Positions 19,701 through 26,587 of a stretch of 40,864 nt of DNA are shown in pieces (within the stretch, counting starts at the first letter, position 1; each line of letters starts with the position of its first letter). The notes below the pieces were generated by a model that saw only the letters and a list, made by a program, of their open reading frames with translations, was not told the DNA's origin and searched no databases. The position numbers and the translations under genes are program-made. Source of the DNA: an uncultured Bacteroidales bacterium (GTDB lineage: Bacteria > Bacteroidota > Bacteroidia > Bacteroidales > Paludibacteraceae). The stretch spans positions 1-40,864 of the forward strand of contig CALCUH010000047.1 in assembly GCA_937907165.1 (NCBI GenBank). The letters run 5' to 3'.

Positions 19701-22700
19701 TATCTCCGTAAAATCATCAACAGTATCAGCCTTGGCTAACCAAACGATGTCCGACACGTTATTGAAACCCGTCGTTAACGTCGCCTCCCCTCCCGAACAA
19801 ATCGTATCAGCGGAAAGGAATAACGTTAATTCCTGCGATACCTCCAACATCTTCACCGTATGCGACAATCTCTTCTCCGGACAATACTTTGTGTTCACTA
19901 TTAATGTATATTCGCTCTCCTGCACAGGCGTAAATAGCAACTGACCGTAAGTAGTGTTCCCATCGGACGGAATACTCCGTTCCATCACAGTGTCAACATT
20001 TGATTCCTGCAAGGTTATTTCAGCGGTAGCGTATTGAGCAGTCACTTTATAATAGAGCGCCACTTCACAACCCGGACTTGTAATCTTCGGTCCGTTTAGC
20101 TCCATCCCCGCCGGTTGTTCCACATAAAGTGTAACGATATCGGAATAATTATCCGTCCCCCTCTCCTGTATTTTATATTGTGTGGTTGTTGTGGGAGTAA
20201 CCTTATTCGTTGACTTCGGATCCAAAGAGAATTCCGTTATCTCCGTAAAATCGGCAGCGTCGTCCTCTCTAGCTAGCCATATGATGTTTTGCACGTTGCT
20301 TAAATCCGTCGTTAACGTCGCCTCCCCGCCCGAACAGATCGTATCGGTGGAAAGCGATAACATTAATTCTTGCGGCTGGATAACAGTGACAGGAACGGTA
20401 ACACTTACGTCCGGACAAAGATTCCCTCTTGCTTCGATAATGAAATCACAATCAACGTCAGCTACATCATTAATCTCATAATCGTAACCCTGAGTAGTTT
20501 CAGTAAGATCAACCTTTTTCTTCCACTCGAAAGATTTCATGTCGCCGGTAATTTCCGCCTTCAGCTCGAATAATTCATCCTTCGAGATTTCCACATATGG
20601 AGGTTCCACCATAATCCTTATCGAATCCACGACAACAACCATGGCCGTGTCCGAATAAAAGACAGGGCACTTACCATCATCCGCTGTACGGAAACGATAA
20701 AGAGTCTTATTATACGGGATCACATCAATCGACCTCGACATATCCGTGGAGATCGTCTCAAAATTGTTGTACTCTTCAGACTGTTTTTCCCATACAATAT
20801 CAGTCGCCCCGTCATAATCGGCAAATAAAGTCACCGTTCCATTTTCACAGGTAGTGTCAGCCGAAGCCATTATCTTCAAGTGCAAAGAATCCGTCACAAA
20901 AAAGGTAATCGTATCGGAAATACCACTCGCGCACGTTTGGGGATCCATCTCCGTTATGGCGTAATAAGAATCACCTCGTCCCGGAGTCACCTCCATGGAA
21001 GGGCCATCTTCCGACGTGAGCAAGGAGAAGTCGGACTCCGTCGCCTTCTTCACCATCCACGAGACCTTAGTGGTAGGAGAGACGTTGAGACTCAACTCCG
21101 AAGAACCTCCCGTACAAACGGTGTCTTTCCCCATTAATGGGAAGTGAGTATTCTCCACATCCTTCACACGCACCACACAAGATGCGGTATCCGAAAGACA
21201 ATCGCCGTTCACGGCATAAGCCGTATAGTAGGTCGTCACATTAGGAAGGACCTTTAAAACGGGACCATTCGCCTTCCGAATAGGTGTCCATGCCAACTCC
21301 GGACTTGTCCTATACATCCAATGATACTCATCCACATTCGAGCCATCCGTCACAGCGAAATTGAGCGCAATCGAATCGGCATCCGCCCCCTTGCAGACAG
21401 AGACTTCGGAAGGAGTCAAGGAGACAGGCGCTTCGCAATGGCAGGAAAGCGTCAGCATATTGGTAATCTTAAAGTAAGGACAACTCTCCTCCGCATGACC
21501 ATTCGCATCGATATAATTAGCCGCCCTCTCATCCTTCGCGATAATCGCACGGTAACGGATACCATCAATCGATTTCTCAAAAGAAACTTGGGCGGTATAT
21601 TTTTTTATACCGCTCAACTCAGGCACAGAGATCCATGTGTTTCCGCCATCCGTCGATTTCTGCCAAAGGATATACACGTTCGGACAACTGGTCTCCCACT
21701 CAGACATATTGGATAAACTCAAAGTGGTGACATCACCACAAACACCGTCAACGTCGGAAGAAGACCCCGCAGTCAATTTGGTCTCGGGCACCTCCGTATC
21801 GCATGTATAAAGAGTAAAATCGTCAATGCACACTTTGTTGCCTTGCGCCGCAGTACCTATATCGGTAATTTTGATAGAAACACGTCTGTGGTTTCCCGAA
21901 TTGAATCTGACGCCAAAAGGATACCAATCCGACTTGCCTAAAGGAGAAAGAGGTATCAAATTGGTAGAATTACTACCCAAAGTTGTGCCATCCTCCGCTA
22001 TAATATAAAACTCCAAATTAACACTATTCTCGATTTTCGACACATTCATCGCATATGCCATAAAATAATACGAAGTGTTAGGGCACAAGTCAAAATCGAT
22101 CTGCTTTTTATATATATCATAAATAGGCATAAACTTTCTACAATTGGGACATTTATAATTATTGAAGAATAAAAAACCACCATCCTTGTTACCCGTATGG
22201 TCTCTACCACCAGTAAACACCTCCATATCATCACCTTTGGCATCATCCATATGGGAAATGACCGCATACATACTATCTCCCACGATTGAATTAATGTCAC
22301 CATTAAATTCCCTATTTATCACATCAGAACAATTTCGTCTTTTACCACGAGGCACACTACTGAAATCATCTTTCCATACCACCAAACGATTGTCAATCGT
22401 ACCGCATGTCTCAGGCACACCACACTCGACAGAGACGCTTTGGCGAGCCAAAAGCTGCTCGCCACCACTTTTCTTTGTAAGTAGGCAACGATAATAACCT
22501 ATAACTCCAGGCTGACTTGTCACCTCTATCTCGCTTGTTGTCGCATAATCCGTCCATGTTTGATCATCTTCGGAATACTGCCACAACATATTGTATAAAT
22601 AAGCATCTGTAATACTTAATCGATGTTTTCTATCACAATCATAGTTTTCTATACTCTCCCGTATCCTTGCGCCATTTCCGTCAACCTTTATGAAAGTACT

Positions 22701-22814
22701 TGCACTTGAATTTTGTAATGACGCATACACATTCGACCCAAGCAAGACAATCATGATTACCCCCATTATGCGACGCCCTATCCCCATCATATTCTTCCTT
22801 TTATCATTACCCAT
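16701..22814 (-). CDS. Giant T9SS surface protein with Ig-like repeats (adhesin-like), copy 2
   Basis: A 2,037-residue paralogue of the protein encoded at 10773-16562. It has a signal peptide (RIMGVIMIVLLGSNVYAS), the same N-terminal jelly-roll-like region (VVWKDDFSSVPRGK, GGRDHTGNKDGGFLFF, CIDDFTLYTCD), a long array of cysteine-bearing Ig/PKD-like repeats and the class B T9SS sorting domain at 16701-16960. The N-terminal two thirds are clearly diverged from copy 1. By contrast, residues 1445-2024 are encoded by DNA identical to copy 1. It also contains a two-domain unit in tandem (see 19565-20380) that copy 1 has once, and it lacks one domain present in copy 1 near 14390-14665. The likely role is a surface adhesin, by the same reasoning as copy 1. 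Confidence 0.87.
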   Translation of the reverse strand: MGNDKRKNMMGIGRRIMGVIMIVLLGSNVYASLQNSSASTFIKVDGNGARIRESIENYDCDRKHRLSITDAYLYNMLWQYSEDDQTWTDYATTSEIEVTSQPGVIGYYRCLLTKKSGGEQLLARQSVSVECGVPETCGTIDNRLVVWKDDFSSVPRGKRRNCSDVINREFNGDINSIVGDSMYAVISHMDDAKGDDMEVFTGGRDHTGNKDGGFLFFNNYKCPNCRKFMPIYDIYKKQIDFDLCPNTSYYFMAYAMNVSKIENSVNLEFYIIAEDGTTLGSNSTNLIPLSPLGKSDWYPFGVRFNSGNHRRVSIKITDIGTAAQGNKVCIDDFTLYTCDTEVPETKLTAGSSSDVDGVCGDVTTLSLSNMSEWETSCPNVYILWQKSTDGGNTWISVPELSGIKKYTAQVSFEKSIDGIRYRAIIAKDERAANYIDANGHAEESCPYFKITNMLTLSCHCEAPVSLTPSEVSVCKGADADSIALNFAVTDGSNVDEYHWMYRTSPELAWTPIRKANGPVLKVLPNVTTYYTAYAVNGDCLSDTASCVVRVKDVENTHFPLMGKDTVCTGGSSELSLNVSPTTKVSWMVKKATESDFSLLTSEDGPSMEVTPGRGDSYYAITEMDPQTCASGISDTITFFVTDSLHLKIMASADTTCENGTVTLFADYDGATDIVWEKQSEEYNNFETISTDMSRSIDVIPYNKTLYRFRTADDGKCPVFYSDTAMVVVVDSIRIMVEPPYVEISKDELFELKAEITGDMKSFEWKKKVDLTETTQGYDYEINDVADVDCDFIIEARGNLCPDVSVTVPVTVIQPQELMLSLSTDTICSGGEATLTTDLSNVQNIIWLAREDDAADFTEITEFSLDPKSTNKVTPTTTTQYKIQERGTDNYSDIVTLYVEQPAGMELNGPKITSPGCEVALYYKVTAQYATAEITLQESNVDTVMERSIPSDGNTTYGQLLFTPVQESEYTLIVNTKYCPEKRLSHTVKMLEVSQELTLFLSADTICSGGEATLTTGFNNVSDIVWLAKADTVDDFTEITEFSLDPKSTNKVSPTTTTQYRIREKGTDNYSDIVTLYVAQPVEMKSVDDVVTACPGEIVYFKSFFNSKIPVNEVFMMETTDTSEVKSPLTFSSTSYYCSGDYLLSVLADQEKEVAFVVTSKYCPEKSVSFPLKLYDVPNNFTFTASADTICEGDSVVFTTDFPFSEDNLWLEFWPSTDAEYLFEKSPEMVRFESNAITRYPNLGDSRYGFIAYSENECRTEPIFKDIHVSKPLEDVVTDTTVCEGVPAVLRIHVAESGSQFTWSNTADFSNVVGSDDSLRITPTEDMTYYVKVKNEACEKFLEQNVFLFSLPEIYLKGDDFICRDTSVDLMGGVSSMENISQVILRESVGGIVVGDSSLWDNSMGGVKDAWNFQVLRSPEQNTEYSLVVVPKQCAAAQVSHFVKVADKEPDYTFTASADSVCPGNPVTLTALFPNEPESMALYSYYPGNYGEAKEIVEKCTNPVDVYPDGELEYRLVPTYSNGCLGEAHTLSVHMLEPVTGEPWDTTVCEGQSAVLRVRASGTGENYIWSSNADFTDTIGTGDKLNIIPSEEKTYYVKLVDGKCASVMEERVHVVSAPEIGLTGEDKVCPGAELTLQYSVSSLTDLSRIFMRKSMSGSVVDEFELWNGSVMGEDWYAGDYTDGPSREMEYTLVVVPNHCPAIDTSIVVGIAEVPTGFTFTASADSICLGDSVLLSTDFPFSEGNLKLDVWHPEDVDYPAESGVMEAGSEYNYPYDDFRYDLIARTEEGCYADTLSLTIRVSQPMEFTLADTTVCEGETVQLRVHATEPETRYVWSASVDFSDTLGFGDRISVSPTADAEYYVKAVNGKCEKTSQLAVHIAPNPSIELETEGRSAICNGVGGSGDYLYDLGDGFSSVNKLDFVVPSMSYTFTVKDGWGCLADTTFSMVYDELTIPEYFTPQSDGVHDRWEIVNLDKYQQVKVSIYDRFGKKLFETNDPEFSWDGTYNGNPLPSEDYWYAIYVKDIDRFFKGHFTLIRAK
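16744..18482. repeat. 1,739-bp perfect direct repeat, copy 2
   Basis: Partner of 10816-12554. Identity stops sharply at 18482: the next bases, encoding the segment after DKEPDYTF on the minus strand, differ completely in codon-level detail from copy 1. Confidence 0.92.
19565..19845. repeat. Tandem Ig-module duplication inside copy 2, unit B
   Basis: Encodes a module with DTICSGGEATLTTG, TEITEFSLDPKSTNKVSP and TTTTQYRI. It is nearly the same as the unit at 20105-20380 and the single module at 13610-13895 of the other gene. The start-to-start distance of about 537 bases corresponds to two Ig-like domains. Confidence 0.8.
20105..20380. repeat. Tandem Ig-module duplication inside copy 2, unit A
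   Basis: Encodes DTICSGGEATLTTDLSNV, TEITEFSLDPKSTNKVTP and TTTTQYKIQERGTDNYSD. It differs from unit B at scattered positions, so the duplication is older than the 1,739-bp identical tract. Confidence 0.8.
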
Positions 22815-22872
22815 ATCACTGAAAAGCTTTTCAATTTATTCTAACCCCGAAATGTCATATTGACTAACTTGG

Positions 22873-22880
22873 CAAATATA
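22873..22880 (-). promoter_or_regulatory. -7 promoter box for surface protein copy 2
   Basis: On the minus strand this reads TATATTTG, matching TAnnTTTG, about 60 bases before the ATG at 22814. The best -33-like TTG lies 24 bases further, slightly longer than the usual spacing. Confidence 0.5.
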
Positions 22881-23034
22881 CGAAGATAATAACATTTCCT
22901 ACGCCAAAAAAGTAATTTTTTTCACATATTATATAAACTTTTTAGCGCACGTCAAAACCATACGTTCCTCCCCAATTAATCATTTTTTAGCCAAAATTTA
23001 TCATCAACTATTTCCTTCGTGTGGGAAGAATCAC

Positions 23035-23042
23035 TATATTTG
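23035..23042 (+). promoter_or_regulatory. -7 promoter box for the GH94 phosphorylase
   Basis: TATATTTG, a full match to TAnnTTTG, 41 bases before the start codon. It is divergent from the promoter of the surface protein on the other strand. Confidence 0.55.
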
Positions 23043-23082
23043 AAAAAATATCTAATGATAGAATTTTAAATAGTTTTATTTT

Positions 23083-25479
23083 ATGCAATACGGATTTTTC
23101 GACGACGAGCACAAGGAATACGTCGTCACCAAACCTGACACTCCAAAGTCTTGGAGTAACTACTTGGGTGATACCCGCTACGGAGCGATCATCACCAACA
23201 ACGCCGGAGGTTATTCTTTCTTCCGCTCTTCTGTACAAGGTTGTTTCCTTAGAATCAAGTTCAACACCGTTCCATTAGACCAGCCTGGACGCTACATCTA
23301 TCTGCACGACTGCGAGTCCAAGGACTTCTGGTCCGGTTCTTGGCAACCTGTGGGCAAGCCGCTCGACCAATACAAGAGCGAGTGCCGCCACGGTTCCGCA
23401 TACACTAAGATCTCTTCGGAATATAGCGATATCAAGACCGAAACGCTTTACTTCGTGCCTAAAGGACAGGAGTTCGAGGTTTGGCACGTGAAGGTGACCA
23501 ACATGGGCAAGAAGTCACGCAAATTGCGCGCCTTCACCTACGCTGAGTTCGCCTCCAACTGGAACATGAACGATGATAGCAACAACTTGCAATATACGCA
23601 GTATATCATCAAGACCGCTTACAAGAACGGTTTCATCGACCACGGCAACAACCTCTATATGCCTGAGGAGCCTGAGAACTTCCAGAACAAAGACCAAGCC
23701 CGCCACTCTTTCATCGGCGTCGTTGGTCAAAAGGTAACTGGTTACGATAGCGACCGCGACAAGTTCATCGGCGCATATCATACTTACGCGAACCCTATCT
23801 CTGTTGTGAACGGTCAATGTGGCAACACGGTGACTGAAGGTGACAACGGTTGCGGTACGCTTCAAGTCGACTTGGACTTGGCTGCCGGCGAGACAAAGGA
23901 GTTCACCGTAGTGCTCGGTATCGGTAAGGCTTGGGTGGAAGGAAAGAAAGCCGCTAAGATGGTGGCTACCCCTGCTAAGGTAAAGGCTGAGTTCGACAAG
24001 GTGGTTAACTACTGGCACGGACGTATCGAGGGTCTTTCTGCTAACACTCCAGATGCTGCATTCAACAGCATGATCAATATGTGGAACCCATTCAACAACT
24101 TGATCACCTACGCTTGGAGCCGCGCGGCTTCCTTGATCTATCGTGGCGAACGTGACGGTATGGGTTACCGTGATACGATCCAAGATATGTTGGGCGTCAT
24201 CCACAACATCCCTGAGGAGGTGGTTGAACGTCTCGAATTGATGTTGACCGGACAAAACTCCAACGGTGGCGCCATGCCGGTTGTGAAGCCTTTCGCCCAC
24301 AACCCTGGCCACGAGGCTCCTACGCCTGAGAACGAGTTCCGTTCTGACGACTGTATGTGGCTGTTCTGCACCGTTCCTACTTATGTGAAGGAGTTGGGTA
24401 ACATCGATTACTATAACAAGGTATTGCCTTACTCGGATAAGGGCGAAGGCACCGTGCTAGACCACTTGAAACGCGCCATCCAATTCAACTTGGACCGTTG
24501 CGGAAAGAACAACTTGCCTTGCGGTCTGAAGGCTGACTGGAACGACTGCTTGGTGTTGGGCGCTAAGGGTGAGACAATCTTCGTGGCTATGCAATTGCGC
24601 TACGCGTTGACTGTCTATATCGACATCTGCAACCGCTTGAAGAAAGCCGATGAGGTGAAGTGGGCGGAAGGTCACTTGACTCGTTTGACCAAGGATATCG
24701 ACAAGGCGGCTTGGGACGGCGAATGGTATGTGCGCGCCATCAAAGAGGACGGCTACATCTTCGGTACGAAGAACGATCCGAACAACGAGGGTACCATCTG
24801 GTTGAACCCTAACTCTTGGTCGGTCATCTCCGGACAAGCAACAGGCGAACGCGCCGAGACGGTGATGAATAGCGTCGAGAAACGTTTGGCTATCAAATAT
24901 GGTTTGGTGCTCTGCGATCCTCCGTACGAAAAGACTGAGGCTTCGGTCATCAAGGCTCCTCTCTTCATCAAGGGTATGAAGGAGAACGCGGCTGTCTTCC
25001 AGCACACGCAAGGTTGGGGAATCATGGCGGATTGTATCTTGGGTCACGGTAAACGTGCCTTCAAGAACTACAAGAACTACTTGCCTGCCGCTTACAACGA
25101 GCGTGCCGAGGTTCGCCAAATCGAGCCTTACGTATATGCGCAGACCACTTGTTCAACCTACAACATGCGCGCTGGTCAAAGCCGTTGCCCATGGTTGAGC
25201 GGTACCGCTTCTTGGGCATACTTCACAGCCGCTCAATACATCTTGGGTATCCGTCCTGACTACGAGGGATTGTTGATCGACCCATGTATCCCAGGCTGGA
25301 AGGGCTTCACCGCTACCCGTCGTTTCCGCGGCAAGACCGTAAACATCACTGTCAAGAACCCTAAGAAGGTGGAGAAGGGTGTCGTTTCCGTCACTTTGAA
25401 CGGAAAGGCCATCGAAGGCAACGTCGTTCCTTTCAGCAAGATGAAGAATGTGAACGAGGTGGTAGTTACAATGGGCTAA
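23083..25479 (+). CDS. Cellobiose phosphorylase (GH94)
   Basis: A 798-residue cytosolic GH94 enzyme with no signal peptide. It phosphorolyses cellobiose to glucose 1-phosphate and glucose, saving ATP. The N-terminal beta-sandwich (about 1-300) starts MQYGFFDDEHKEYVV. The (alpha/alpha)6 barrel follows at about 320-740 with GYRDTIQDMLG, and with ADWNDC at 484-489; its first Asp, D485, is the expected catalytic acid. HTQGWGI and SGTASW are other family motifs. The length and the N-terminal sequence favour cellobiose phosphorylase over the longer cellodextrin phosphorylases, but substrate (cellobiose, laminaribiose or other) is not proven by sequence. Codon choice is strikingly uniform (GGT, AAG, TTG, CGT), as in highly expressed genes. 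It complements the extracellular GH5 cellulase. Confidence 0.88.
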   Translation: MQYGFFDDEHKEYVVTKPDTPKSWSNYLGDTRYGAIITNNAGGYSFFRSSVQGCFLRIKFNTVPLDQPGRYIYLHDCESKDFWSGSWQPVGKPLDQYKSECRHGSAYTKISSEYSDIKTETLYFVPKGQEFEVWHVKVTNMGKKSRKLRAFTYAEFASNWNMNDDSNNLQYTQYIIKTAYKNGFIDHGNNLYMPEEPENFQNKDQARHSFIGVVGQKVTGYDSDRDKFIGAYHTYANPISVVNGQCGNTVTEGDNGCGTLQVDLDLAAGETKEFTVVLGIGKAWVEGKKAAKMVATPAKVKAEFDKVVNYWHGRIEGLSANTPDAAFNSMINMWNPFNNLITYAWSRAASLIYRGERDGMGYRDTIQDMLGVIHNIPEEVVERLELMLTGQNSNGGAMPVVKPFAHNPGHEAPTPENEFRSDDCMWLFCTVPTYVKELGNIDYYNKVLPYSDKGEGTVLDHLKRAIQFNLDRCGKNNLPCGLKADWNDCLVLGAKGETIFVAMQLRYALTVYIDICNRLKKADEVKWAEGHLTRLTKDIDKAAWDGEWYVRAIKEDGYIFGTKNDPNNEGTIWLNPNSWSVISGQATGERAETVMNSVEKRLAIKYGLVLCDPPYEKTEASVIKAPLFIKGMKENAAVFQHTQGWGIMADCILGHGKRAFKNYKNYLPAAYNERAEVRQIEPYVYAQTTCSTYNMRAGQSRCPWLSGTASWAYFTAAQYILGIRPDYEGLLIDPCIPGWKGFTATRRFRGKTVNITVKNPKKVEKGVVSVTLNGKAIEGNVVPFSKMKNVNEVVVTMG

Positions 25480-25533
25480 TCCATGAAATTAAGAGGTAAG
25501 AATTAAGATTTAAGAATTCTTATACTGATAATA

Positions 25534-25567
25534 GAGGAGCAAGGGACTTGGGTCTTTTGCTCCTTTT
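25534..25567 (+). terminator. Terminator after the phosphorylase, copy 1 of a 34-bp direct repeat
   Basis: GGAGCAA pairs with TTGCTCC, with an inner GAC/GTC pairing, and TTTT follows. The same 34 bases recur exactly at 26394-26427, on the far side of the toxin-antitoxin genes. Confidence 0.88.
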
Positions 25568-25615
25568 AATTGCTTGTTTTGGTATAATAACATAATATAA
25601 ATAATCTACACATTG

Positions 25616-25650
25616 TTTTGAATCGCAAAATATTATTTTGAAACGCAAAA
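25616..25650 (+). promoter_or_regulatory. Twin operator-like sites upstream of higBA
   Basis: TTTTGAATCGCAAAA (25616-25630) and TTTTGAAACGCAAAA (25636-25650) differ by one base, each has TTTTG/CAAAA dyad symmetry, and they start exactly 20 bases apart, about two helical turns. The second supplies the -33 element of the promoter. This is the usual layout for autorepression by a HigA-type antitoxin; that role is inferred. Confidence 0.6.
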
Positions 25651-25667
25651 CAAATCTACTATATTTG
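25637..25667 (+). promoter_or_regulatory. Promoter of the higBA cassette
   Basis: TTTG at 25637-25640, a 19-base spacer and TATATTTG at 25660-25667. This is a full match to the Bacteroidota consensus TTTG-N19-TAnnTTTG. The start codon follows seven bases later, so the leader is very short. Confidence 0.75.
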
Positions 25668-25674
25668 CACAACA

Positions 25675-25968
25675 ATGAGAATAATAGCAAGAAGCAAAAT
25701 CTGCGCTTACTACGCAATTCATGCGGATTCGAAAATAGCGTTAGAAGAATGGTTTGTCAAAACAAAAAAAAGCGATTGGAAGTGTTTTGAAGACATAAAA
25801 AAGACTTTTAATAGTGTGGACTATGTTGGAAACCAACATTATGTATTCAATATTAAAGGTAATCAATATAGACTAATCGTCGTGGTCAAATTTGTGATTG
25901 ATACTGTACTTATCCGTTTTATCGGAACGCATTCCGAATATGATAAAATAGATGCAAAAAACATATAG
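25675..25968 (+). CDS. higB: HigB-type mRNA interferase toxin
   Basis: A 97-residue basic protein of the HigB_toxin family, a RelE-fold ribosome-dependent endoribonuclease. Recognisable features are the N-terminal MRIIARSKI strand, a W-x(n)-W helix region (LEEWFVKTKKSDWKCFEDIK), F-N-I-K-G-N-QYRLIV in the central sheet and RFIGTHSEYDKID near the end, as in the family. It lies two bases upstream of its antitoxin, toxin first, the order typical of higBA. Operator-like repeats precede it. Its sequence is AT-richer than the neighbouring phosphorylase gene, in keeping with horizontal arrival. Confidence 0.88.
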   Translation: MRIIARSKICAYYAIHADSKIALEEWFVKTKKSDWKCFEDIKKTFNSVDYVGNQHYVFNIKGNQYRLIVVVKFVIDTVLIRFIGTHSEYDKIDAKNI

Positions 25969-25970
25969 AT

Positions 25971-26336
25971 ATGGCAAAGTTAAAAACACAAGTGGAATAC
26001 GAGGTGATTTTGGAGCGAATTGAGGAATTGCTTCCTATGGTCACAGACGATACGTTGCCTACGGAAAAGCATGCCGTGGAATTGAACATCCTTTCAGAGT
26101 TGGTTGACGAATACGAAGAGGAGCATTATCCTATAACAGCTCCATCGCTCATAGAAATAGTGAAGCTTCGATTAGTGGAAATGGGACTAACGCAAGCCGC
26201 TTTCGCTGAATTGATTGGCGTAAGTCCATCAAGGGTAAGTGACATTCTTAATCAACGATGCGAACCGACGCTTCAAGTGGCCCGTAAGATTAGTCAAACG
26301 CTAAAAATAGATCCGAGCATTGTTTTAGGTGTGTAA
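25971..26336 (+). CDS. higA: HigA-type antitoxin with XRE helix-turn-helix
   Basis: A 121-residue antitoxin of the longer HigA type. The acidic N-terminal half (about 1-60, with ELNILSELVDEYEEEHYPI) probably binds the toxin. The C-terminal half is an XRE-family DNA-binding domain, with the helix-turn-helix at about 77-105: LTQAAFAELIGVSPSRVSDI. It would neutralise HigB and repress the shared promoter through the twin sites at 25616-25650. It is followed after about 60 bases by the second copy of the 34-bp terminator repeat. Confidence 0.9.
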   Translation: MAKLKTQVEYEVILERIEELLPMVTDDTLPTEKHAVELNILSELVDEYEEEHYPITAPSLIEIVKLRLVEMGLTQAAFAELIGVSPSRVSDILNQRCEPTLQVARKISQTLKIDPSIVLGV

Positions 26337-26393
26337 ATACAATTAGCTTTATGAGCGCTTAACTTATTGTACAATTTTTATTGAGAAAATTTC

Positions 26394-26427
26394 GAGGAGC
26401 AAGGGACTTGGGTCTTTTGCTCCTTTT
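26394..26427 (+). terminator. Terminator after higA, copy 2 of the 34-bp direct repeat
   Basis: Identical in all 34 positions to 25534-25567, with the same hairpin and T run. The distance between copies is 860 bases and the enclosed segment is the complete higBA unit. Confidence 0.88.
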
Positions 26428-26526
26428 GTTTGTCTCCACATTAGACTTTTTGCTGGTCCGAGCAAAAAATAGTACAGATTTACGATAGAATCGAAATTTT
26501 GTACCAGTTACCAGAACACAAAAAAA

Positions 26527-26550
26527 GTCCGAGGAATCTCTTCCCCGGAC
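26527..26550 (-). terminator. Terminator of the GH-A/CBM6 gene
   Basis: GTCCG pairs with CGGAC and the stem continues through AGGAA/TTCCC with one mismatch. On the minus strand a run of T follows. It lies about 40 bases after the stop. Confidence 0.8.
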
Positions 26551-26587
26551 CTTCTATCTCTCCGTATCATCATCCCTCTATTGCGTG

